From positions 1 through 23,821 of the IMG/VR virus record IMGVR_UViG_3300025647_000274: 23,821 bases of DNA; one strand, given 5' to 3'. This document shows, piece by piece, positions 16,472-23,034 of the stretch. This DNA is from a virus. The stretch's first letter is position 1; each line of letters begins with the position of its first letter. The translations under genes were made by a program, and so were the position numbers. The notes beneath the pieces are model-generated. The model did not search any database. It saw only the letters and a list, made by a program, of their open reading frames with translations, and had not been told where the DNA came from.

Positions 16472-17886
16472 TACTTATTGTATCCTTTCATTTTGAACGG
16501 TCCAGAAGCAGCCTTTGTTATAGGTTTTCCTGCTGTAGACGATTTGAAGTCACCAACCATTTTGGCTTGCGCTTGTACCTTTTCAGCACCCCACATTTTA
16601 GCAGGACTGTCGCTATACATCATTCTTGGGTTGTGCTTGTACTTCATCTGTAGAGGCGTTTCCTCCTGGTCTATAGCCTCCATATTGCCTCTTGACTGGT
16701 ATCTACCCGAAGTCGGTGTTGGCGCAGCTTGATTTCTCAATCTAGAAGCACCCTGCGTTAACGCTTTTGAGATCATATTAGAAGATCCTTCTGAACCGAG
16801 TATTGGTTTTTCAGAGAAATCAGGTTCACTGTAGCTTGACACAACCTCTACTTCACCTAGTTGACCACCATCGTAAGTCTGCTCTTGTGGCATCTGCTTC
16901 TTAATTTCCATTTTTGGTTCAGAAACAGTTGGCACTTGAGCTGTTTTCGCTGGTAATTCAATCTTTTGTTCTGGTGTGTTGCCAAACATTGTAGAGGACT
17001 CAGCTCTAGAATCAGAAGAACTAGAAGACGTTGTTGTATTACCATAGTCGCCGTGTCTATTGACATTCCACTGTTCTTCTGGTTTAGCTTCTCTATAGTT
17101 GTCGTTAGGGTCGTAAGAACCAGTTTGAGCTCTATTCTTTCTAGAATCCTGTGGGTTGTAAGAAGCGTTTCTTCCAGTGACGTTTCCAGATTCATCAGTG
17201 GTGAATCTAGTTTGATCCACACCGAAGATATCAGCTTGGTTTAGATCATATCTTTTAGAAGCATTAGCATCTGCCTTACCAGCTTCGGTTAACGCATATC
17301 CTTTTCCTCTACCAATCCCACCTGTTTTCTCAACAAGACCCTGAGACTCTAAGTATTTCATATCAGCGCGCGCTTGCTTACGGTTTGATCTACGCTGACT
17401 TTCTTGTGTTCTGTTTATATTTTTTTGCTGCCAGTTCCAACGAGTGTCTGTCTCCATTCCTTTGTTGCCCTCGACAGCTGGTCTCATTACGGGAGTTTTT
17501 GTTTCACTCTCGCTTGATTGAGTGCTGCTTGAATTGCTGGATTCAGCTTTAGCGGCTGGAAATTGATCTACATAAGAGCTTGATATATAACCCTTAGACC
17601 TTAGTTCTTCACCTGTAGCATTTGGAAATCTTTTCTTCAAGCCGGCTATGTACTTTCCAGCATCGGCTGCTTTCGCACCGCCGCTAGACGCGGTTGGAAC
17701 GTTTGATGCTGGTTGACCAGCGTTTCTAACTAGATCTCCAGCTGACTTAGTTCTGTCAACCTTAAATACATTACCACTAGCGTCTGTTTCATACGTGGTG
17801 CTAGAGCTAGTTGAAGATGATTTCTTCTCCTCTCCGTATTTCAACGGCGATTTAGAGGCCTTGCTTGTGATAGGTGTGCTTTTCAT
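16471..17886 (-). CDS. Large disordered protein with SPxK-type linear motifs
   Basis: This 471-residue protein is rich in Ser, Lys, Gln, Thr and Asn and probably mostly disordered. It begins MKSTPITSKASKSPLKYGEE and ends with KHNPRMMYSDSPAKMWG (about 417-433), then GKPITKAASGPFKMKGYNK. These share a recurring motif, PITxKAS followed by SP(L/F/A)K(M/Y). One ordered stretch stands out at about 171-204: QARADMKYLESQGLVEKTGG followed by GRGKGYALTEAGK. It looks like a small winged helix. Such proteins can be virion-internal or assembly proteins that bind capsid or DNA through short motifs, which is inferred. The start overlaps the metallopeptidase stop as ATGA. I do not recognise a named family. 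Confidence 0.75.
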   Translation of the reverse strand: MKSTPITSKASKSPLKYGEEKKSSSTSSSTTYETDASGNVFKVDRTKSAGDLVRNAGQPASNVPTASSGGAKAADAGKYIAGLKKRFPNATGEELRSKGYISSSYVDQFPAAKAESSNSSSTQSSESETKTPVMRPAVEGNKGMETDTRWNWQQKNINRTQESQRRSNRKQARADMKYLESQGLVEKTGGIGRGKGYALTEAGKADANASKRYDLNQADIFGVDQTRFTTDESGNVTGRNASYNPQDSRKNRAQTGSYDPNDNYREAKPEEQWNVNRHGDYGNTTTSSSSSDSRAESSTMFGNTPEQKIELPAKTAQVPTVSEPKMEIKKQMPQEQTYDGGQLGEVEVVSSYSEPDFSEKPILGSEGSSNMISKALTQGASRLRNQAAPTPTSGRYQSRGNMEAIDQEETPLQMKYKHNPRMMYSDSPAKMWGAEKVQAQAKMVGDFKSSTAGKPITKAASGPFKMKGYNK

Positions 17887-18215
17887 TTTTTAGTTCGATT
17901 ATACGCTTCTTTTTCCCATGGTAAAGATTTAGCGCCTTCGTTCATTTTTTCTCTACTGTAGATTTTACCTCTCCAATAAACGTTCTGGGTATCATAAGAA
18001 AGATCACCTCGAGACATTTGCTCAAGGTGAACCTTTTCGTGTTTTACAGCTTCCCTAACTTTTGCTGGAGACGCTTTTTGATCGACGTATATTGTTCCAT
18101 CTATATTCGCCTCAGCGACAATACCATCTTGCAACTCTGTCTTTATAACTATTGGGTTATCCAACTGTTGACGCTTATGATAGTTTGACGCTTTGTGCGT
18201 TATAGGTTTCATCAT
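17883..18215 (-). CDS. Small HExxH zinc metallopeptidase-like protein
   Basis: This 110-residue protein has the zinc-peptidase motif HEKVH (59-63), with His59 and His63 as ligands and Glu60 as the catalytic base. A third ligand may be a Glu in LPWEKEAY (98-105), after a conserved-looking VYWRGKIYSREKMNEGAK. This is a minimal gluzincin core. Small proteins of this type occur in phage genomes, where they may act in virion maturation or cell-wall entry, but the substrate here is unknown. The N-terminus MMKPITHKASNYH resembles the start of the downstream 471-residue protein (MKSTPITSKASKSP), suggesting a shared docking or sorting tag. Both ends overlap neighbours as ATGA. Confidence 0.78.
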   Translation of the reverse strand: MMKPITHKASNYHKRQQLDNPIVIKTELQDGIVAEANIDGTIYVDQKASPAKVREAVKHEKVHLEQMSRGDLSYDTQNVYWRGKIYSREKMNEGAKSLPWEKEAYNRTKK

Positions 18216-18652
18216 CTATCCGGATCTTTTATCATGTCATCCACCGCTTTGTTTGTGACTTTAGCGGTGTAAGTTTTGTTTTTGAAATGAACGCTCGAGC
18301 TTCCTGTAGGTATATCCTCTTCACCAAGCAATATCCTATATATTCTAAGGATCATGTGCTTTGTTTTGTGCGAGGTTGTGTAGATCGCGTACGCTTGCGT
18401 AGTTCTGTTTCTTTCTCTCCAAACGTCGATCCAACCTTGATTTCTAAGTCTCTCCCATCTATGTTTATCCCATGAATAAGCGTAGATACCATCGATGAAA
18501 TCTTTTCTAGAAAACCTGCCCAAGCAGTCTAAGTATATGAGTAACTCTAAATCAGCATCTTTTAATTCATACTGATGGCATGCCCACCTTCTAACCAATC
18601 TGTAATATTTCAGGATTTTAAAATCCCTAAGGTCGTGCGAACTGAGCCTCAT
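18212..18652 (-). CDS. Putative winged-helix protein
   Basis: This 146-residue protein has a plausible winged-helix layout. The helix in LKDADLELLIYLDCLGRFSR is followed by KDFIDGIYAYSWDKHRWERL and then RNQGWIDVWRERN, with TTQAYAIYTTS as a wing. After that comes a helix with KHMILRIYRILLGEEDIPTG. The pattern is like MarR-type regulators (helix, recognition helix, GWI strand, wing). DNA binding is likely but not proven, and it could be a regulator or a structural DNA-binding protein. ATGA overlaps join it to groES upstream and to the metallopeptidase downstream. No operator is visible. Confidence 0.7.
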   Translation of the reverse strand: MRLSSHDLRDFKILKYYRLVRRWACHQYELKDADLELLIYLDCLGRFSRKDFIDGIYAYSWDKHRWERLRNQGWIDVWRERNRTTQAYAIYTTSHKTKHMILRIYRILLGEEDIPTGSSSVHFKNKTYTAKVTNKAVDDMIKDPDR

Positions 18653-18903
18653 TCTACTATTACAATATCACTGGTTTTTATGACTTGATAAACATTACCA
18701 TCAAACGTTATTTCATGCCCGGCGTGACGATCGTAGTATACTATATCACCCTCACTTATGAAATTAGCTTGATCACCAGCAGATTGAACTTTTCCTCTTA
18801 GGTACCTTTTTTCAGAGAGTTTATCGGTGAGCTCCAACCCACCGACATTAACATTCTCTTGTTTTAGCTTTTCTATGATTACGTAGAAGTTTACAGCTCT
18901 CAT
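18649..18903 (-). CDS. groS: GroES co-chaperonin (Cpn10)
   Basis: GroES forms the heptameric lid of the GroEL folding chamber. The 84 residues (E. coli GroES has 97) keep the family order: VNFYVIIEKLKQ, the mobile loop NVNVGGLELTD with the hydrophobic tip LEL, then RGKVQSAG, EGDIVYYDRHAGHEITFDGN and the ending SDIVIVE. The length difference lies in loops. It is coupled to the end of groEL by an ATGA overlap, so the order is groEL then groES, opposite to the common bacterial operon. It would work with the GroEL encoded just upstream, forming a phage-owned chaperonin system. A second, double GroES-like protein is encoded at 4908-5516. Confidence 0.95.
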   Translation of the reverse strand: MRAVNFYVIIEKLKQENVNVGGLELTDKLSEKRYLRGKVQSAGDQANFISEGDIVYYDRHAGHEITFDGNVYQVIKTSDIVIVE

Positions 18904-20462
18904 TGTAGTCTAATATTTGATATAACAGCGTCAGCTGAGATTATTGTTGATGCAACGGACACCGCGTTTTTAAGTGCTGTTTTTGTAACTAGTAGTGGGT
19001 CAATGATACCGTTTTTTATCATGTTTACCTGTTTGCCAGTAACGACATCCATACCGTAACCTTTTTTGAATACAGGATTCATGATAAACATATCGGCGTT
19101 GCTCATAATCGTGTTAAATGGCGCTTTAATTGCCTCTAGAAGCACTTTCTCACCAACGGTGGACTTGTCGCTAATAAATTTATTTGAAGCCCCTAGAAGC
19201 GCTATTCCACCACCAGGTACAATACCTTCTTGTATTGCTGCTTTTACCGCGTAGATAGCATCTTCAACCCTATCCTTTTTTTCCTTTAATTCTATCTTAG
19301 AATTGGCACCAACTCGGACAATACCAACCTTACCGCTTAGCATTGCTACACGCTGTTCGATCTTTTTCTTGAAAAACGGATTATTTTCCTTTTTTAGTTT
19401 AGCTTCCGCTTGTTCTAGTCTCTCCGACACCTCGCTTGACACGCTTGAAACTGTAATAACGGTGTTCTTGCTATCGGTCACAGCTTTGTCAACCTCGCCA
19501 AGTACGTCTGGTGTAAGTGTTTCAACGTCGTCACCGAGTTCCTCTGATATAACCTTAGCACCTGTTATGGCAGCTAAATCCTCTAGTGTGTCTCTTCTTG
19601 TTGGGCCAAAACCAGGTGGGTCTATAATGTTGATCTTAATATTGCCCTTTACCTTGTTCATCAATAAAGCCTGCAATGGCTGCTGCTCTACCTCAGCAAC
19701 GATCAGTATAGATCTCTTTTGCTTTATAACGTGTTCTAGGATATTTTGTATCCTACGGATATTAGGTATTGGCGAGTCAACAATAAGTACGTAGGGATTG
19801 TCTAGAACAGCTCTCTCTTTATCCTGGTCTGTTATTAGGTATGGGCTTTTTAAAGTAGAGTCAAACTGTACACCATCTACGATGTCAACATACGTTTGTT
19901 CAGTGTCTGACTCTTCCATTAGTACAACGCCGTTCTTACCGACGGCCTCGAAAGCGTCTGATATAACTTTAGCTAAGGCCTTATCACTGTTTGTTGATAT
20001 GTTGGCGACTGAATTTAGCATGTCACCACTAACATCAACTTTAATAGTGTCTAGATACTTAATTACCTTATCAGCAGCCTTCTCTATATCGCCTTTTAAC
20101 TCTCTAAGTGTTACCTCATCAATAACCTCGTAAGCTCCTTTTAAAATAGCGTGTGAGAGAACGGTGGCTGTAGTAGTACCGTCACCAGCTTCCTTAACCG
20201 TGTTTTTAGCTGCTTCTTTAATCAACGTGGCGCCAATACTTTCTAGCGGATCCTGCAAAACCACGCTTTCCGCGACGGTGACACCGTCTTTCGTGATAAC
20301 GGGTCTACCCATCGCGTCTTCATAGATAACACACCTTCCACTAGCGCCAAGTGTAGATGAAACGGCCGCCGCTAGTTTTTCAACGCCGTTTAACATTTTT
20401 TCTCTAGCTGTAGCGCCAAAGTTTATGTCTTTGACGATTTCGCTCGGATTATTAAATTCCAT
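18900..20462 (-). CDS. groL: GroEL chaperonin (Cpn60)
   Basis: GroEL is the ATP-driven double-ring chaperonin that folds proteins in a closed chamber. The 520 residues are near full length (E. coli GroEL has 548). ATPase residues are intact: KDGVTVAES (Asp59), AGDGTTTATV (93 onward, Asp94) and RVEDAIYAVKAAIQEG (Asp401), followed by VPGGG. In the apical domain, FDSTLKSPYLIT replaces the E. coli FDRGYLSPYFIN. The positions of E. coli Tyr199 and Phe204 are therefore Leu, which may change substrate binding. The C-terminus ends with SADAVISNIRLQ and lacks the flexible Gly-Gly-Met tail. Likely clients are capsid, portal or the giant fibre, which is inferred. Phage GroELs are known, for example in Pseudomonas phage EL, so a viral gene here is plausible. 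The leader is AT-rich, with no Shine-Dalgarno sequence. Confidence 0.97.
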   Translation of the reverse strand: MEFNNPSEIVKDINFGATAREKMLNGVEKLAAAVSSTLGASGRCVIYEDAMGRPVITKDGVTVAESVVLQDPLESIGATLIKEAAKNTVKEAGDGTTTATVLSHAILKGAYEVIDEVTLRELKGDIEKAADKVIKYLDTIKVDVSGDMLNSVANISTNSDKALAKVISDAFEAVGKNGVVLMEESDTEQTYVDIVDGVQFDSTLKSPYLITDQDKERAVLDNPYVLIVDSPIPNIRRIQNILEHVIKQKRSILIVAEVEQQPLQALLMNKVKGNIKINIIDPPGFGPTRRDTLEDLAAITGAKVISEELGDDVETLTPDVLGEVDKAVTDSKNTVITVSSVSSEVSERLEQAEAKLKKENNPFFKKKIEQRVAMLSGKVGIVRVGANSKIELKEKKDRVEDAIYAVKAAIQEGIVPGGGIALLGASNKFISDKSTVGEKVLLEAIKAPFNTIMSNADMFIMNPVFKKGYGMDVVTGKQVNMIKNGIIDPLLVTKTALKNAVSVASTIISADAVISNIRLQ

Positions 20463-20487
20463 ACTATATTTATTTAGATATAATTTT

Positions 20488-20622
20488 TTACTTTCCCTGT
20501 CCTTTATATTTTTTTGAATATAATTTAGACGTTTTTAAGTTGCTTGTTTTGCTTTTTGCGTGTACGCCTGGTCTCGGTTTCGGAACTCTTTTCTGAAAAA
20601 CCGAAGTAGTTTGCTTTGCCAT
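20488..20622 (-). CDS. 44-residue basic phage protein
   Basis: This short frame reads MAKQTTSVFQKRVPKPRPGV, then HAKSKTSNLKTSKLYSKKYK, GQGK and TAA. It is strongly basic, with a PRPGVHAKxKTSxxKxSKxYxKxYxGQG pattern that I recognise from small proteins in many marine phages. The function is unknown, and binding to DNA or RNA, or packing within the virion, is possible from charge. It fills most of the gap between the amidase and groEL. The site at 20625-20648 puts a candidate promoter directly before it, so it would lead the groEL-groES transcript. Between its stop and groEL lie 25 AT-rich bases with nothing recognisable. Confidence 0.8.
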   Translation of the reverse strand: MAKQTTSVFQKRVPKPRPGVHAKSKTSNLKTSKLYSKKYKGQGK

Positions 20623-20624
20623 AG

Positions 20625-20648
20625 TTCAAATATACTAAATATTCTTAA
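20625..20648 (-). promoter_or_regulatory. Candidate promoter before the chaperonin run
   Basis: On the minus strand, TTAAGAA, 7 bases, then TATATTTGAA. The same two blocks with 8-base spacing occur at 8589-8613. TATATTTG fits the Bacteroidetes -7 consensus TAnnTTTG. It overlaps the amidase stop codon and lies just 2 bases before the ATG of the 44-residue gene, so a transcript from it would be almost leaderless for that gene. No -33 TTG is seen. Confidence 0.45.
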
Positions 20649-21309
20649 GCATTTGGATCATTTCTGGTTGTGGAAATATGTCTATCTTGTCTCCTCTCAC
20701 TGAGTTATGTGTGTATAAGCCTGGTTTACCCGACAGCGCTTCTTTTGACACGTTCCACATCAACTCGTGGTTATATTCTATAGGTATACCGTAAATTTCG
20801 TTCCAGTACTTTAAAAGATTTTCCACACTCCTTATCTGCTCATCAGAATACCTGTGGAAGAATCTATGTCCTTTGTACTTTTCTTCAAGCGTGCACACCT
20901 CTTCCTTGGGCACTTGCCTGTTAACATAATTAAAAAACTTACCGTCTTTTTCGGTTAATTGTCCCCAAGCGCATATTTCAACACCTATAGAGTACTTGTC
21001 TAATTGTAGGTAAGGTAATTTATATGCTTTAAAAATCTCTTTTTTAACACCTAAGTGGTACGCCCAATACTTACTGCTAAACCCCTGCGATATAACGCCG
21101 TCGCCTTCTTTTGCGCCAGTGTTAGATATACAGACGCATGTAGCTATACGACCTCTAGAGTCAGCCATCCAATTACGGAAAGTGCTTACGCCAGACGCGG
21201 ACCCGGCCGTGTGGTGAAGGTATATTTGCTTTTTTTCAGTAACCTCCTTAACGTATTCGCTATCGATAAGTGGTACCTGTTTTATATTTTTTAAAAAACT
21301 AGCTTGCAT
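20635..21309 (-). CDS. N-acetylmuramoyl-L-alanine amidase (endolysin)
   Basis: This is a 224-residue Amidase_2/PGRP-type enzyme that cuts the bond between N-acetylmuramic acid and L-alanine in peptidoglycan. The zinc ligand region is YLHHTAGSA (30-38). The second part of the site is GLYTHNSVRGDKIDIFPQ, giving His201, Lys208 and Asp210, the same pattern as His122, Lys128 and Cys130 of T7 lysozyme. YSIGVEICAWG is the conserved core strand. No signal peptide is seen, so release would need the holin-like protein at 22024-22293. I chose the ATG at 21309 because an A-rich leader (TTAATAAAA) precedes it and the overlap with kdsB is only 11 bases. An alternative ATG at 21333 adds 8 residues. Confidence 0.9.
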   Translation of the reverse strand: MQASFLKNIKQVPLIDSEYVKEVTEKKQIYLHHTAGSASGVSTFRNWMADSRGRIATCVCISNTGAKEGDGVISQGFSSKYWAYHLGVKKEIFKAYKLPYLQLDKYSIGVEICAWGQLTEKDGKFFNYVNRQVPKEEVCTLEEKYKGHRFFHRYSDEQIRSVENLLKYWNEIYGIPIEYNHELMWNVSKEALSGKPGLYTHNSVRGDKIDIFPQPEMIQMLKNI

Positions 21310-21994
21310 TTTTATTAAGTATTTGTCTAACATACTCTAGATCCTCAGGTGAATCAACACCGACACTTTCTACGTCAACTTCTGAAAAGTGTATCTTATA
21401 GCCATTGTCCATCCACTTGACTTGTTCTAAACTTCTAGGTATTTGATTTTCAGCGTTTTGCAGTTTTCCGATTTCTACAAGCGTATCATACTCAAAAGCG
21501 TACATGCCAAGATGTCTGAAATCGGTTTTTTCCTTCATGCAATTACACCTGCTGAACTCAATACATTGATCACCGTCAGTGACAACACGCACTATGTTTT
21601 TAGTATCGGCGCTAACTCTTGTTGCTAGTGTTGCTATTTTAACGCCGTCCTCTTGTATTTTACGCTCTAATACCTCTACATCTAAGTGTGAAACTAATGG
21701 TTCATCGCCTTGTACGTTTATCACATAATCAGGTTCGTACGATAGCAGGTCTAGTGAACCAGCTATTCGCTGAGTCCCGTCACTAAAGTACTCACTCTTA
21801 TAAATAACATTAGCGCCCCTCTCGAAAGCAGTGAGCGCTATGTCAATGTGATCTGTAGCTATATACGTGTCGTAGTATGGAGAAAGCGCGTCGTATGCGT
21901 GCATCACCATTGGTTTGCCATTAAGGTCTGCTAGTGGTTTTCCAGGAAATCTAGTGCTCGCGAAGCGAGCCGGAATTATTACGACAGTTTTCAA
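21299..21994 (-). CDS. kdsB: KdsB, CMP-Kdo synthetase (3-deoxy-manno-octulosonate cytidylyltransferase)
   Basis: KdsB activates Kdo with CTP to CMP-Kdo, the donor for Kdo transferases. The 231 residues (E. coli KdsB has 248) are complete. The nucleotide-binding IPARFASTRFPGKPL (7-21) is followed by SDGTQRIAG (71-79), VINVQGDEPL (91-100, Asp97), FRHLGMYAF, EQVKWMDNGYKI and VDSPEDLEYV. These are the conserved sites of the family. It lies within the lysis group, between the holin-like gene and the amidase, with an 11-base overlap into the latter. The first pathway enzyme, KdsA, is far away at 5978-6793. The product could feed host lipopolysaccharide or capsule change, or a virion glycan, and the sequence cannot decide. 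Confidence 0.96.
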   Translation of the reverse strand: MKTVVIIPARFASTRFPGKPLADLNGKPMVMHAYDALSPYYDTYIATDHIDIALTAFERGANVIYKSEYFSDGTQRIAGSLDLLSYEPDYVINVQGDEPLVSHLDVEVLERKIQEDGVKIATLATRVSADTKNIVRVVTDGDQCIEFSRCNCMKEKTDFRHLGMYAFEYDTLVEIGKLQNAENQIPRSLEQVKWMDNGYKIHFSEVDVESVGVDSPEDLEYVRQILNKNAS

Positions 21995-22023
21995 TATGAT
22001 TTTATTAACGATGCTTAGCTAAG

Positions 22024-22293
22024 CTATTGCTTTTTTGCAAACTTCTCAACCGCTGTTCCGAAAAACATTGCGATTGTAACATACTCAACGGCTTCAACTA
22101 GCTCCTTACTCGGCGCTATGTCAACAGGGCTAAACGAATTACCTATCATCGTGCCAAACAGTACTAATGCGCCCAAGATGCCTATCACCCTCTTACTGCT
22201 TACCTCGTCACCTACGCCGGCGACTAGTTTCTTCATGAACTCTTTCATTTTTACTTTGCTTTTGAGTTTGCTTATTTTGCGAACAGTTACCAT
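22024..22293 (-). CDS. Holin-like small membrane protein
   Basis: This protein of up to 89 residues has two likely membrane helices, VIGILGALVLFGTMIGNSF (about 37-55) and ELVEAVEYVTIAMFFGTAVE (about 64-83). They are joined by a short loop (SPVDIAPSK), with a basic N-terminus and a basic C-terminal tail. Two short helices, small size and position close to amidase and spanin fit a class II holin, which opens the inner membrane and releases the endolysin. The pattern EVSSKRVIGILGALVLF is familiar from Bacteroidetes phage holin-like proteins. An alternative start at 22248 (MKEFMKKL), with an A-rich leader, would drop the first 15 residues. Confidence 0.78.
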   Translation of the reverse strand: MVTVRKISKLKSKVKMKEFMKKLVAGVGDEVSSKRVIGILGALVLFGTMIGNSFSPVDIAPSKELVEAVEYVTIAMFFGTAVEKFAKKQ

Positions 22294-22335
22294 TTTGGCA
22301 ACTACACTCTACCGGAGCAACTATACAGTACTTTA

Positions 22336-23034
22336 TCAAAGTTCTAGCTCTTTTAGTAGTTCTTTTATTATAATGCCGCAGTATGTCCTAGCGCCAAATT
22401 CAGTCGTGTGCGACTTGTCCTTTGGTGAGTAAAATTCTTTAGCCGCTTCCTCTCCTATGCCTTCTAGATATTTAGAGAGTATATCGTTAATGTCTATAAA
22501 ACCAACGCCAGTTTCCTTGGCCACGTTGTTCATTATTTTGGCATACTCGACAGAGAATGTTCTCTTATGCTTTCCGTTTTCCCAGGTGTTTCTTGGTACC
22601 TGACTTAAAAAGTATAATTCTACGCCTTTCTCTTTTGCTTTAGCGGCGAGCCTTCTTAAATATTCACCATAGGTGAACACTTCGTATTCAACTTTGTAAT
22701 GCTCATCGTAGATTATTTCAGATCTTTTATCATCACCAAACAGTGATCCTCTAGCGCCAAAGTCTTTCCTTGATAGCGGAGATCTTTCTAACGTGCCAAA
22801 GCAGGCTAGTAGCACATCGCCAGGTTCTAGATTAGACATTGATAGGTCAAGCCAATCCGGTCTTCTATTAAAGAAATCCCTTATGCCCCAACCTATTACA
22901 CATTTGTCGTAGCTTATATACTTACTACTGTCTAAGTACTCGTTAGCGAACTGTGCCCAACCTACTGTTCTGTAATCATCTTGTATCAATTCACGGCCAG
23001 AGGTGGAGTCACCAATAACAGTTATTCTTCTCAT
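22336..23034 (-). CDS. SGNH/GDSL hydrolase, rhamnogalacturonan acetylesterase-like
   Basis: This 232-residue protein follows the SGNH hydrolase layout. Block I is ITVIGDSTSG (4-13), with Ser10 as probable nucleophile. VGWAQFANEYL follows, as in rhamnogalacturonan acetylesterases. Block II is likely VIGWGIRDFF. Block V is KDKSHTTEFGA, giving the Asp206-x-x-His209 pair and the typical GA ending. The Asn of block III (usually GHND-like) is replaced by GTLERS, which may weaken the oxyanion hole or change the substrate. Members of this family remove acetyl groups from polysaccharides. In a phage this may deacetylate a capsule or O-antigen to aid infection or release. The start overlaps the spanin stop as TAATG. 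No signal peptide is visible. Confidence 0.8.
   Translation of the reverse strand: MRRITVIGDSTSGRELIQDDYRTVGWAQFANEYLDSSKYISYDKCVIGWGIRDFFNRRPDWLDLSMSNLEPGDVLLACFGTLERSPLSRKDFGARGSLFGDDKRSEIIYDEHYKVEYEVFTYGEYLRRLAAKAKEKGVELYFLSQVPRNTWENGKHKRTFSVEYAKIMNNVAKETGVGFIDINDILSKYLEGIGEEAAKEFYSPKDKSHTTEFGARTYCGIIIKELLKELEL

Noticed and set aside
19303-19794. A 163-residue plus-strand frame opposite groEL
   Set aside because: It is antisense to conserved GroEL sequence. The Ser/Leu-rich peptide has no recognisable motif and no leader.
22013-22024. Perfect 12-base palindrome GCTTAGCTAAGC at the end of the holin-like gene
   Set aside because: There is no loop and no following T run, so it is not a convincing terminator. 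It could be a chance site overlapping the stop codon.
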